Shown here: positions 16,807-25,184 of the stretch, piece by piece
Layout: each line of letters opens with the position of its first letter
How positions within the stretch are numbered: the first letter of the stretch is position 1
DNA from: Anatilimnocola floriformis
Lineage (GTDB): Bacteria; Planctomycetota; Planctomycetia; Pirellulales; Pirellulaceae
Assembly: GCF_024256385.1 (NCBI RefSeq)
Contig: NZ_JAMLFW010000001.1
Coordinates: 4,588,001 to 4,652,000 of the forward strand
Length of the DNA stretch: 64,000 bases
Direction: 5' to 3'
Position numbers and translations under genes: made by a program
The notes under the pieces: generated by a model
Seen by the model: the letters and a program-made list of their open reading frames with translations, nothing else
The model's database searches: none
What the model was told of the DNA's origin: nothing

Positions 16807-17943
16807 TCATTTCGAAGGGGTTATCACGGGTGGCTTAGAAATCGTCCGTCTTAGCACCGAAACCGTCGACAAGCCTCGAGTGCATTTACACTTGTCAGCA
16901 ATCTCGGAGAAGATTGCCGTTACCTGCTTACCGCTCTTGTCCTCTTTCGCGAAACTTTTTTCCTGGAGGCGAGATAGCACCTCCGGCGTTAATCCCGTTC
17001 GCAAGCAACTTAATAATTCTGGGCACTTTTCATTTGTTGCGACCGAGATGACGTAAGCGTAATCGGAATCCTGCTTGCTTGGCGTCCGAAATGAGCCGCC
17101 AGGACCACTTTTTCCCGGCAGCCCTTCAGTGACCTGCACGATCCCTTGGCGATCACAGAAAAAAACTACCCAATGGGAATGACTCTCTAGCGAGGTCGCA
17201 ACGTGATCGGTAGTAGGTTCCAACCCTTCGCCAGATGCCAGCGGCAACTGATCTTTCCGGTCAATAGTTACCAATACTGCTGGAGGCCGAGTCGACGGCG
17301 CAAATTCCAATGAGTATCGCAACAACCCTGCAACAGCGATGAATAGCACCGCAGCAATCGCTACCGCCGCCATCAAAAACGTGCGACCTCCGGAAGCAAT
17401 CGTTACTTCTACATCGCGAATCTCGACCCGGATCAGCTGCGACTCCGGATCCACACCAGGGACTCGAAACCAACCGCCATCGCGGGTAGCGGTCCTGAAC
17501 TCTGTTATCTCACCTCCGCGCTCGCACGTTACACTGACTAGCCAACCGTTGGCCAAGTCGCGCGTACACCAGTATCTGGAAGCAGCTGTGTAGCTCTTGT
17601 ACTTGTCCAGCACATGCAGGGGCTCAGCGCTTATATTATCTGGAGCGGCTGCCAGATCGCCGGCAAAAATCGCGAGTTCTTCTTCTGTGAAGCGGTCGTC
17701 TTCACAGAGAATTGCATTGAAACTCAAATGGCCTGTCAAAACGCCAGTAGCGTCCGGTTGCGATTCGTTTTCTGCGAAACGCATGGATACGCCAGTAAGC
17801 AGATCACTACTCTTAGCCGACCACCCCCAACGAATTTCGCCAGCAGGATATTGCTTGCCCATTTTCTCAAGCGATTTCAACACTTCCGCACGGGACAGCC
17901 TTGTTGGAGCGATCTTAGTATTACTATTCATAGTATCAATCAT
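16807..17943 (-). CDS. One-pass membrane protein of the caspase-like operon
   Basis: A 378-residue protein from the ATG at 17943; an ATG at 17931 is equally possible and neither has a strong ribosome site. Residues 1-185 are a cytoplasmic-type region with several Trp and Cys. One membrane helix (FLMAAVAIAAVLFIAVAGLL) spans about 189-208. The remaining 170 residues would be outside, including VLVTIDRKDQ and SHWVVFFCDRQGIVQVTEG. I recognise no family. The stop is 7 bp before the start of the caspase-like gene, so the two are probably made together and may act together at the membrane. Confidence 0.65.
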   Translation of the reverse strand: MIDTMNSNTKIAPTRLSRAEVLKSLEKMGKQYPAGEIRWGWSAKSSDLLTGVSMRFAENESQPDATGVLTGHLSFNAILCEDDRFTEEELAIFAGDLAAAPDNISAEPLHVLDKYKSYTAASRYWCTRDLANGWLVSVTCERGGEITEFRTATRDGGWFRVPGVDPESQLIRVEIRDVEVTIASGGRTFLMAAVAIAAVLFIAVAGLLRYSLEFAPSTRPPAVLVTIDRKDQLPLASGEGLEPTTDHVATSLESHSHWVVFFCDRQGIVQVTEGLPGKSGPGGSFRTPSKQDSDYAYVISVATNEKCPELLSCLRTGLTPEVLSRLQEKSFAKEDKSGKQVTAIFSEIADKCKCTRGLSTVSVLRRTISKPPVITPSK

Positions 17944-17984
17944 TGAAATGGATTGTCGTCGTTTTGTGATGGAGATAAAACTCG

Positions 17985-19133
17985 CTACGCCCTCGCCCGC
18001 GGTGTTGCTGCTCCGGTCGACTTGTAGCCTTGAGAGGCGCGATTGGAGATTTGGCCGACACACTCATCATTCCGGCAAACTCCTTTTTTGAATCGTCCCA
18101 ATTCATGCGGAACAAAACAAAAGCCGCAGCTTCTTGTCACCTTTGGGTCGTCAACGATGCAGCGATAATAGGCGACAGGAGCAACACTGCCGGCGTCAAG
18201 ATCTACGATGACGTAGCCGCGCAGGTAAGCATCACAGTCAGCGAAGTTTTGCAGTGGGCCACTTAGCAACCAGACATAATTTAAAGTCGGCGCATCCTGT
18301 TGCTGCTGGAGCAGCGAAAACAACATTCCCTCCTGAAGTCCCTTCAACTCGAAAGTGAACGACTTGCCGTCCTCGTGGAACAGTTGCTTCTTGCCGCCAA
18401 TAACCGCTGTTCGCAGAAAGTCGCTCAACGAAACAATCTTTTCGGCCTCAACTAGTCTGGCGCAATAGCCCCCGAACGAATGCCCGTTTTCACAGCGATT
18501 TTGACGGGCGCGTTGCTGAGGATGATCTTCCTGGGCATGGCGAAAATTGTCGTGGCAGCATTTGCATTCGCCATCCATGAGAAGTGTATAGAGATTGCTG
18601 GCGAGTTGCGTCTGGCGATCTTTACCATCAGGGTAGGACCAAACCCGATCCATGATGACTCCGTATCCATACTGCGTATTGAATCGTAACTCCCGTATCA
18701 CCACTCCTTCCGCAAGTCGCGCGAGGTGTGGGCATTGCTTCGCCAGATGGGTATCCCAGGACAGTGCGATCATCGCAAACGCATAAACGCGCGTGCGAAA
18801 ATGGCTGCGAATCTTCATTTCCGTTTCGAGGTACGCAGAAACGATCTCGGCTTCTGCTTGCAGAACGTCTTGGCTGCAGCCACGCTTCAAATCTTGCGGT
18901 GCGAGATAAATGAGCATCATAAAGAGCGTCGTGGTAATGTCTGAAGTGGAGGATTGGTCATACAGCTCCGGGGAAAGCTCCGTGTCAAGCGACAATGCTG
19001 TCTCCAGCCAGGCCGGCCTTGGCACGAAATATTGATAGGGGCCGTCGTTGCGCAGTGGCCTCGGCTGCTGGTCTCGCTGTTGCAATGTCTTTACCCAGGC
19101 TTCTAAAAATGTTGTGACAAATTCGCTGCTCAT
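17985..19133 (-). CDS. Cysteine-rich protein, probable zinc-binding, family unknown
   Basis: A 382-residue protein without signal or membrane helix. The N-terminal half is helical. The middle holds CKCCHDNFRHAQ followed by RCENGHSFGGYC, and the C-terminal end holds CGFCFVPH then GVCRNDEC, two candidate zinc sites with C-x2-C halves. It looks related to the protein encoded just upstream (19130-19888): both have an R-V-x-A-F-x-x-x-x-L helix and an R-C-x-N-x-H-x-x-x-x-x-C segment in the same order. Its start overlaps the stop of that gene by 4 bp, so translation is coupled. Function unknown. Confidence 0.65.
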   Translation of the reverse strand: MSSEFVTTFLEAWVKTLQQRDQQPRPLRNDGPYQYFVPRPAWLETALSLDTELSPELYDQSSTSDITTTLFMMLIYLAPQDLKRGCSQDVLQAEAEIVSAYLETEMKIRSHFRTRVYAFAMIALSWDTHLAKQCPHLARLAEGVVIRELRFNTQYGYGVIMDRVWSYPDGKDRQTQLASNLYTLLMDGECKCCHDNFRHAQEDHPQQRARQNRCENGHSFGGYCARLVEAEKIVSLSDFLRTAVIGGKKQLFHEDGKSFTFELKGLQEGMLFSLLQQQQDAPTLNYVWLLSGPLQNFADCDAYLRGYVIVDLDAGSVAPVAYYRCIVDDPKVTRSCGFCFVPHELGRFKKGVCRNDECVGQISNRASQGYKSTGAATPRARA

Positions 19134-19888
19134 CGATAGTTCGCCAAGATTCCTTCGGTGGGGAAACCACCCTTAAAAGAAGTGCCAACCATCGCAGTAT
19201 CCAGAACCTCATTCCACCTGTCCAGGGTGAGCGAACCACAGAAGTTATGGATGCCATGCAGATTCGCGCAGCGCTTCATGCGGTCCTTATAATCATCCTG
19301 GTGCCGAAACAGTTTCGCGCATCCGCACGAATTCGTGCAGAAGTCGGAGGCGGGGTTTTTGCCATCCCGGCCGTAGCAATTCACGATGGCGCGATAACGG
19401 TCGTGGAATAGGGGGCGAACGTGATAGCTGACAAGTGATTCTGCTTGCCCGCGCAAGCGTTCTTCCCACAACGGGTTCTGCAGTTTGCCATTCAATGCGC
19501 CGCGCGCCAAAGTCGCGACGACCAGAAACCCCAAGTTCTCGTGATTGCTGCGCCAATTTGGCGTGAAATACGAATCAGCGGAAACTACGATCTCTGCGAC
19601 GCACTCAGAAACTAGTCCGCGCCATAGTTCTTTGAGCTGAGGTCTACGCTGCAGTTGGAGCAACGAGGACAGGCCAAATGCAATGACGCGAGTGTGCTCG
19701 TCGAGTCCAAAGGGCAGTTGTTTTGACACTGCCTGATAGCATTCATAAAATGCAGGTGGATCGAAGAAGTCCATCACGGGCAGCTCCGAGTAACGAATAA
19801 CGTCCCAAATCCGGGTCATTTCTGTGCTGCGCGCGCAACTGCCAGGCTGTCTGGGCACTTGCCGAGCTTTGTTTTTCTTCGGTGCCAT
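19130..19888 (-). CDS. Cysteine-rich protein, probable zinc-binding, first gene of operon
   Basis: A 252-residue protein starting at the ATG at 19888, preceded by AGGGGG at good spacing; the longer in-frame reading from a GTG at 20080 has no such site. After a lysine-rich start (MAPKKNKARQ) comes a helical region with TRVIAFGLSSLLQLQ, then DFCTNSCGCAKLF and RCANLHGIHNFC, which would hold a metal ion. Likely a shorter paralogue of the next gene. No family recognised. The roughly 200 bp upstream of 19888 should contain the operon promoter. Confidence 0.65.
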   Translation of the reverse strand: MAPKKNKARQVPRQPGSCARSTEMTRIWDVIRYSELPVMDFFDPPAFYECYQAVSKQLPFGLDEHTRVIAFGLSSLLQLQRRPQLKELWRGLVSECVAEIVVSADSYFTPNWRSNHENLGFLVVATLARGALNGKLQNPLWEERLRGQAESLVSYHVRPLFHDRYRAIVNCYGRDGKNPASDFCTNSCGCAKLFRHQDDYKDRMKRCANLHGIHNFCGSLTLDRWNEVLDTAMVGTSFKGGFPTEGILANYR

Positions 19889-20327
19889 CTTTCCCCCTTG
19901 CTCCGCTTGTTTTCCAAACGACAAGCGACTCGCAGGATTTGTAGGGGCGCCAAGCTCAGGATTGGCCCAGTAGGTGCGCGAACGATATTTCCTCGTCGTG
20001 ACCGGCCACGACGGCTGCTGGTCTAAGCCAGACCACGTAACTTGTGCGTCATGGGCCGGGAGCTTGCGCGGGAAGGTCACTAAAAACGACCTCCCTGGTC
20101 GGAACTCTCCTACTAACCGCGCTCTCTTCTTGGCCGGTTTTTTGGCACGCGACTTCTTGTGTTAACCGCCGGGCCATCCCCTTGCGCGAAGGGATTTTTG
20201 ATAACTAGCTAGAGAAGCCAGGAAAGATCGAATCGGGATTCGAAGTCGAGCTATGTTTCAGATGGCCAGCGCTCACCTGCGCTGTGCAAAAAAGATGAGA
20301 ATTCTTGTCTAACCAGCGGTTCTCCTA

Positions 20328-21275
20328 GTGCGTCTGGTCAAGTTCGCCCAGAAGCTCGGCGGCAAGGTTCTATCCCAGCTCGCAACGATCGTTCACCCAT
20401 CCACGATCATGCGCTGGATCGCTGCGGAGAAGAAGAACAAGCCCAAGCCGAAGAAGCGGGGCCGGCCACGAACACCGGAGCAAATTCGGCAGCTGATTCT
20501 GAAGATGGCCAAGGAGAACGAGTGGGGCTACACCCGAATCATGGGTGAGTTGAAGAAGCTCGGAATCAAACCACCCAGCCGAAACACTGTCCGGGCAATC
20601 CTGAAGGGGCACGGCTACGACCCCGGTCCCAAACGTGGTGAAGGCACCTGGGATGACTTCCTCAAGCAGCACGCGGCGTCACTCTGGCAGTGCGACTTCT
20701 TTTCCAAGCGGATCCTGACGCTTCGTGGCATCCGGGAGGTGTTCGTCCTGGCGTTTCTGCACGTTGAAACCAGGCGAGTAGTGCTTTCGCCCGCGACCTT
20801 CCACCCGAACGAAGCGTGGGTGGTCGATCAGATGGAGCGATTCGTGAAGGAAGCTCGGGGCAAGAAGCTGCGTGTTGCGACATTACAACGTGAGCGGGAC
20901 TCGAAGTTCACCGCATCCGTCGATCAAGCCCTCCGCTCGAAACGAGTGAAAGTGAAGAAGAACGAGTTCTGCGCCCCGAACACGAATGCGTTCGTCGAGC
21001 GGTTTGTGCAGTCGATCCAGCAGGAGTGCTTAGGTAGGTTTGTCGTGTTCGGCAGCGAGCACATGGACCAGATCTGTTCTGAGTATCTGGAGCATTACCA
21101 CACTGAACGGCCGCATCAGGGCGAGGGGATTGATAACCAGTTGTTGAATCGGCAGAAGAAACGTGGGCGGCCGAAAAAGGATGCGTCGTTCGATCAGAGC
21201 CTGCCGCTGAACGAGATTCTGTGTTCGGAGCGGCTGGGTGGATTGCTGAAGAGCTACAGTACGAAGGCCGCGTAG
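20328..21275 (+). CDS. Integrase-core transposase, N-terminus probably missing
   Basis: A 315-residue DDE transposase of the rve superfamily. It has an N-terminal helix-turn-helix (HPSTIMRWIAAEKK), a lysine/proline linker, EWGYTRIMGELKKLGI, then the catalytic core: WQCDFFSKRI (first Asp), RERDSKF (second Asp) and TNAFVERFVQSIQQECLG (Glu). The reading begins at a GTG without a ribosome site, and related planctomycete proteins carry an extra N-terminal part, so the gene may be truncated. No terminal inverted repeats were found. A decayed copy of its 3' end occurs at about 27690-27745. Confidence 0.75.
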   Translation: MRLVKFAQKLGGKVLSQLATIVHPSTIMRWIAAEKKNKPKPKKRGRPRTPEQIRQLILKMAKENEWGYTRIMGELKKLGIKPPSRNTVRAILKGHGYDPGPKRGEGTWDDFLKQHAASLWQCDFFSKRILTLRGIREVFVLAFLHVETRRVVLSPATFHPNEAWVVDQMERFVKEARGKKLRVATLQRERDSKFTASVDQALRSKRVKVKKNEFCAPNTNAFVERFVQSIQQECLGRFVVFGSEHMDQICSEYLEHYHTERPHQGEGIDNQLLNRQKKRGRPKKDASFDQSLPLNEILCSERLGGLLKSYSTKAA

Positions 21276-21530
21276 AATTAAGGGAGGGGTCGATCGCTTG
21301 AATCAATTTCTGTCGATCAAATAGCGAACTCCGTTATGTGGATTAATTGGCCGTCGCCGCCCGAAACAATTCCACCGGAACTTTAAACCGGCGCTTCTAT
21401 CCTGCTGCCAAACAGAATCGAGTCGTGACGAGACCATGTCGATTTCGCTGGCTTTCTTAGGGATTTTGGCGGTTGCATGGTTTTTTGCTTGAGTTCATAA
21501 TCCCCAAAACCCTTATTCAGGAGCAAAGAA

Positions 21531-23336
21531 TTGTCCATCCGCCGAATTTCGCTCCCGCCGCGGCGGCCCTTGAAGATATTCGCCCTGGATCCGATGCTTG
21601 GGCGGGTTGCGGGCAACAGCATAAGCATTGATGTCGCTACAGAACCCCTTCGGCCTGGCCCTGTCGGCTCGCGGATTTCCGTTGTTGATTACGATGGCGA
21701 GCGGAGAACGTATTATGAGCCGATCAATCTTAATTCGGCAGATATTCTGATGCAGGGAGGGCTTGACCCTAGCGAGGCCGATCCTCGATTTCATCAGCAA
21801 ATGGTCTACGCGGTAGCTATGAAGGTCATCGAGAACTTCGAGCGTGCCTTAGGCCGTAAGATTACCTTCCGCCCATACCGCAAGCGTCCACAGTTAATGT
21901 TGCTGCCGCATGCGTTCAGGGGTGCAAATGCCTATTACGACCGTCAACATCAAAGAATTCTGTTTGGGTACTTTCAAGCGGACCAGTCAGATCCTGGCCC
22001 CAATCTTCCAGGGCAGAACGTGTTTACGTGCTTGTCTCACGATATTATCGCACATGAAATGACACACGCGATCGTAGATTCCCTGCGTGAGCATTTCATC
22101 GAACCAAGCAACCGAGATGTCTGGGCATTTCATGAGGGTTTTTCCGATATCGTCGCTATCTTCCAGCATTTTTCCTTTGCCGACATCTTGCTAGACCAAA
22201 TTCAAAGCCGCGGCCCCGATCTGAGATCTCCGACACCACTTGTCAGTCTTGCGCAGCAGTTTGGATACGCAACAGGCAAGGGTGATGCGCTACGTTCGGC
22301 AATTGACTTACCAGACCCACGTTTATACCAGCAGGTTACCGAGCCTCACGACCGAGGATCAATACTAGTAGCCGCTGTCTTCGATGCCTTCTTCAACACT
22401 TATCAACGACGCATTCGAGATGTTATTCGTATTGGTACCGGTGGCACCGGGCGACTGCCCGAAGGCGATTTGCATCCTGATCTCGTCAAAGTTGTGTCTG
22501 ACGAGGCTTCCAAAACTGCTCAGGGCATGCTCTCGATGTGCATTCGGGCATTCGAGTACTTGCCTCCGGTGGACATAACCTACGGTGATTATCTCCGGGC
22601 ACTAGTCACCGCAGATTATGAGTTGTCGCCCCAAGATCCCCGGGGGCTGCGTGGTGCCTTGATAGAGGCCTTTCGGGTTCGTGGCATCTTTCCGCGTGGA
22701 GTCTCATCGTTGGCTGAAGAGTCGCTACTGTGGCCGCGAGTCGAGAGGGAATTACCACCATTTCCTACGGATTTGCTTGGCAAGCTCTTTGTGCGAGACG
22801 TCACTGTCGCTCAGAAGTTCAGGGATTTCGATGGCATTGGCCAAATCGACGCAATCAACAAAGCGAAGAAGGTAGATCAGAGAATATTTGTCAGACAGTT
22901 ACGTGAATATGCTAAGGCCAATGCTGCTGCCCTTGCGCTCGATCCGGATCGTGAACTTCGCGTCCTCGGTTTTCATTTTGTCTTTCGTGTGGCCTCGGAC
23001 GGGCAGCTGCTGATCGAATTGGTTGTTCAATTCGACCAGTTCGATGACTCAGAACAAGAAGAATTAGGAGGGCTACTATTTCGGGGAGGCACTACGGTAA
23101 TTGCATCGGCTGAAGGGACGGTGCGCTACGTAATCGCAAAGCCGCTCCGCTCGGCGCACGGAGCGGGTGCGGCTCAAAGAGATGCCGAAACGCGTTTCCA
23201 ACAGCAGCGTGAATTTGCCATACACTGTTCGCTAGAGGATCCACACTTCGCCTGGTGCAAGGACATGTATGCCAAAAACCATATGGCGGAAGCTGCCAAG
23301 GCGGGTTTTGCAGCCATCCATCGGAGCATTCGCTAA
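21531..23336 (+). CDS. Thermolysin-type (M4-like) metalloprotease, no signal peptide
   Basis: A 601-residue gluzincin. The zinc motif is DIIAHEMTHAIVD (His175, Glu176, His179). The third ligand lies in WAFHEGFSDIVAIF (Glu202), with the M4-like Glu-x-x-x-Asp following 26 residues later. No signal peptide or propeptide is visible, unlike secreted thermolysins. The C-terminal 200 residues are an unrecognised extension ending in HFAWCKDMYAKNHM. The start is a TTG at 21531. It is followed without a gap by a metallo-beta-lactamase-fold gene start, so the two probably formed an operon before the right edge of the block was cut. Confidence 0.75.
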   Translation: MSIRRISLPPRRPLKIFALDPMLGRVAGNSISIDVATEPLRPGPVGSRISVVDYDGERRTYYEPINLNSADILMQGGLDPSEADPRFHQQMVYAVAMKVIENFERALGRKITFRPYRKRPQLMLLPHAFRGANAYYDRQHQRILFGYFQADQSDPGPNLPGQNVFTCLSHDIIAHEMTHAIVDSLREHFIEPSNRDVWAFHEGFSDIVAIFQHFSFADILLDQIQSRGPDLRSPTPLVSLAQQFGYATGKGDALRSAIDLPDPRLYQQVTEPHDRGSILVAAVFDAFFNTYQRRIRDVIRIGTGGTGRLPEGDLHPDLVKVVSDEASKTAQGMLSMCIRAFEYLPPVDITYGDYLRALVTADYELSPQDPRGLRGALIEAFRVRGIFPRGVSSLAEESLLWPRVERELPPFPTDLLGKLFVRDVTVAQKFRDFDGIGQIDAINKAKKVDQRIFVRQLREYAKANAAALALDPDRELRVLGFHFVFRVASDGQLLIELVVQFDQFDDSEQEELGGLLFRGGTTVIASAEGTVRYVIAKPLRSAHGAGAAQRDAETRFQQQREFAIHCSLEDPHFAWCKDMYAKNHMAEAAKAGFAAIHRSIR

Positions 23337-23456
23337 ATGAACTCATCAGTGAACGTCCGCATGTATAATGTCGGATTCGGAGATTGTTTCCTCTTGACTT
23401 TCCCGGCTGCGGATCGGCCTCGCAACCTGGCGTGCTCCGCGACGAAGATATTCTGA
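23337..23456 (+). pseudogene. Metallo-beta-lactamase-fold protein, only the first ~25 codons
   Basis: An ATG directly after the metalloprotease stop begins MNSSVNVRMYNVGFGDCFLL followed by T-F-P. The V-R-M-Y-N-V-G-F-G-D-C-F-L-L pattern is the typical first strand of a metallo-beta-lactamase-fold hydrolase of the ComEC-like branch. After about codon 25 the reading becomes unrelated and stops at 23456, because the sequence has switched to gspF in another frame. This places the right edge of the foreign block at about 23410-23430. Confidence 0.6.
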
Positions 23457-24253
23457 CGCTGCGTTTCGACGCCCAATCCGGCACACGCACAGCAGCCCTC
23501 CGCGCGAGCCTCGATCATCCTGCCGCCACGGGATTCCAAACCTGGCTCTACTTCAGCACCATGTTCATCTATTTCGGCACGGTGCTGCCGATCAGTTTGG
23601 CGTCGTTCCTGTTTGCCCAACTGCGGGTCTTACCGCGCCTTGAGAAAATTTTTGGCGAATTTGGAATGCGCAAACCGGCGCTGTTTGCATGGTCGGTCAA
23701 TTCCCTGGAACCGTATTCAAACCAACTGCTGATCGCCGCGCTCCTCCTGCTAGTTGCGATCATTTGGCTGTTCGGAACGCGGACCGGACGCCGCCTTCGC
23801 TGGTCAATCGCCGCACGTCTGTTTCGCTCGCTCCGCGAAGTGCACGCAGCCGACGTGCTGCAGAAGTTACGAGTGGCTGCGACGGCCGGGCGGCCGATTC
23901 CGGGCGCTCTGTCGACGCTCGCCCGTTACCACTTTGATCCGACAATTCGCCATGAACTGCTCGTGGTCCGCAATGACCTGGAGCAGGGATTGCCGGTGTG
24001 GCAGAGCATGTCCGCGGCCGGATTGCTCTCGTCGCCAGAGGCGAGCTTGCTCGTGGTGGCCGAACGGCAGGGGTCGCTAACCTGGGCGCTCGAACAGCTG
24101 GTCGAGGTCAAACGGCAGCGCGTCGCCGCGCGCTTGGAACGGGCTGGAGAGTTTCTGCTTCCCGCGTTTGTGTTGCTGATGGCGGTACTCGTGATTATTC
24201 AAGTCAGCCTGTTCTTTGTTCCCCTGATTACTCTGCTGGAAGGACTGCTGTGA
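23384..24253 (+). pseudogene. gspF: GspF-like inner-membrane platform protein, 5' end missing
   Basis: From about codon 18 the reading is a GspF/PilC-type protein: RDEDILTLRFDAQSGT, a membrane helix near FSTMFIYFGTVLPISLASFL, another at LLIAALLLLVAIIWLF, then the conserved second half (ADVLQKLRVAATAGRPIPGA, LEQGLPVWQSM, LLVVAERQGSL) and a last helix pair ending LLEGLL. The first cytoplasmic domain is missing. The apparent TTG start at 23384 lies in metallo-beta-lactamase-fold sequence and is an artefact of the join. Its stop overlaps the next gene (GTGA), so the downstream operon is intact. Confidence 0.75.
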
Positions 24254-24660
24254 GTCGCTTGCATCGATTTCCATCCCGACTCCGCGGCGTTAGCTCGCTC
24301 GAAGTGGTCGTAGCTTTCACGCTGCTCAGTTCTGCGCTCATCGCGGCTGTTCCCTTGATCGTCGCGCACAACCGGCTTTTGATCGCGCAGCGGCACCACC
24401 GGGTGTCGCTCGCGGAAATCTCCAATCAGTTGGAGCGCTTGAGCCTCCTATCTGCTGCGGAGTTGCCTGCCGCCGTCGAGAAATTGACGCCGTCCGATTT
24501 TGCGGTGGAGCGGTTGCCGGGGGCCTCGCTTCGCGGCGAACTTCGTGAGACCACCTTCGGTCAACGTGTCTCTCTCGAAATGTCCTGGGACGAGATCAAT
24601 CGCGAGGCAGCGCCCGTGCGTTTGACGACCTGGCTCTTTCCTGCGGAGGACACCCCATGA
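24250..24660 (+). CDS. Minor pseudopilin, GspI-like
   Basis: A 136-residue protein starting at a GTG that overlaps the gspF stop by 4 bp. The prepilin signal is L-R-G-V-S-S-L-E-V-V-V-A-F-T-L-L, with Gly before the cut and Glu at position 5. V-A-F-T-L-L resembles the usual V-A-x-A-I-L of GspI. The position before a GspJ-like and a GspK-like gene fits the gspH-I-J-K order. A longer in-frame reading from 23998 lies inside gspF and is rejected. Confidence 0.72.
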   Translation: MSRLHRFPSRLRGVSSLEVVVAFTLLSSALIAAVPLIVAHNRLLIAQRHHRVSLAEISNQLERLSLLSAAELPAAVEKLTPSDFAVERLPGASLRGELRETTFGQRVSLEMSWDEINREAAPVRLTTWLFPAEDTP

Positions 24661-25184
24661 AGCGCCGTAGCGGGATTAGTTTGGTGGAGCTGGTGGTTGT
24701 CATGTCGGGGTGCGCCGTGTTGCTCAGTCTAAGTGCAGCCTTGTTGCAGCGCGTGATGCAAGCGCAGGTACGATCGCGAGCGGATGCCGATTTGCAGCGC
24801 ACACTGTTGCGTCTCGATCAGAGCGTACGCAACGACGTCCACACTGCTTCAGCGGCGGAAACCGATCCAGCAAAACTCATGGCTGGCGCGGTGTTGCGCC
24901 TCGAGTTGCCAGACTCGACGGCCATTGAGTATCGCCGGCAGGAAGCTGGGCTGCAGCGAGTGCAGCTCAGCGGACAAGAGATCAAATCCCGCGAGACATT
25001 TTCGTTTCCGCGCGAGATCGAACCCGCAGTTACCCGTCCGCATCAGCGGCTGATTGTGCTCTCGATCGAAGCCGATGATGAACTCTTCGTGGATATTCCG
25101 CCCGTTTATGTACGGATCGAAGCTGCTCTGCCGTACGAGCGTCCACGCGCAGTCCGAAATAGCCAGGAGCAGCACGATGATTAA
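24657..25184 (+). CDS. Minor pseudopilin, GspJ-like
   Basis: A 175-residue protein with the signal R-S-G-I-S-L-V-E-L-V-V-V and Glu at mature position 5. An Arg-rich helix (MQAQVRSRADADLQRTLLRL) is followed by a beta-rich domain. It overlaps both neighbours by 4-8 bp, so the three minor pseudopilins are translated as a unit. Confidence 0.72.
   Translation: MKRRSGISLVELVVVMSGCAVLLSLSAALLQRVMQAQVRSRADADLQRTLLRLDQSVRNDVHTASAAETDPAKLMAGAVLRLELPDSTAIEYRRQEAGLQRVQLSGQEIKSRETFSFPREIEPAVTRPHQRLIVLSIEADDELFVDIPPVYVRIEAALPYERPRAVRNSQEQHDD

Larger units (their letters stand above)
12296..23420. other. Foreign block replacing the gspE end and gspF start
   Basis: About 11.1 kb separates a GspE gene cut after residue 316 from a GspF-like gene that lacks its start. 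Both edges fall inside coding sequence: gspE joins the start of an Hsp70 gene on the left, and the start of a metallo-beta-lactamase-fold gene joins gspF on the right. Codon use inside is visibly less GC-rich than in the operon genes on either side. The block contains a transposase and a tRNA-Leu 3' fragment, but neither edge coincides with them and I see no direct repeats at the edges. Either a recombination replaced about 1 kb of the operon, or the contig is chimeric. Edge positions are estimates within about 20 bp. Confidence 0.7.
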
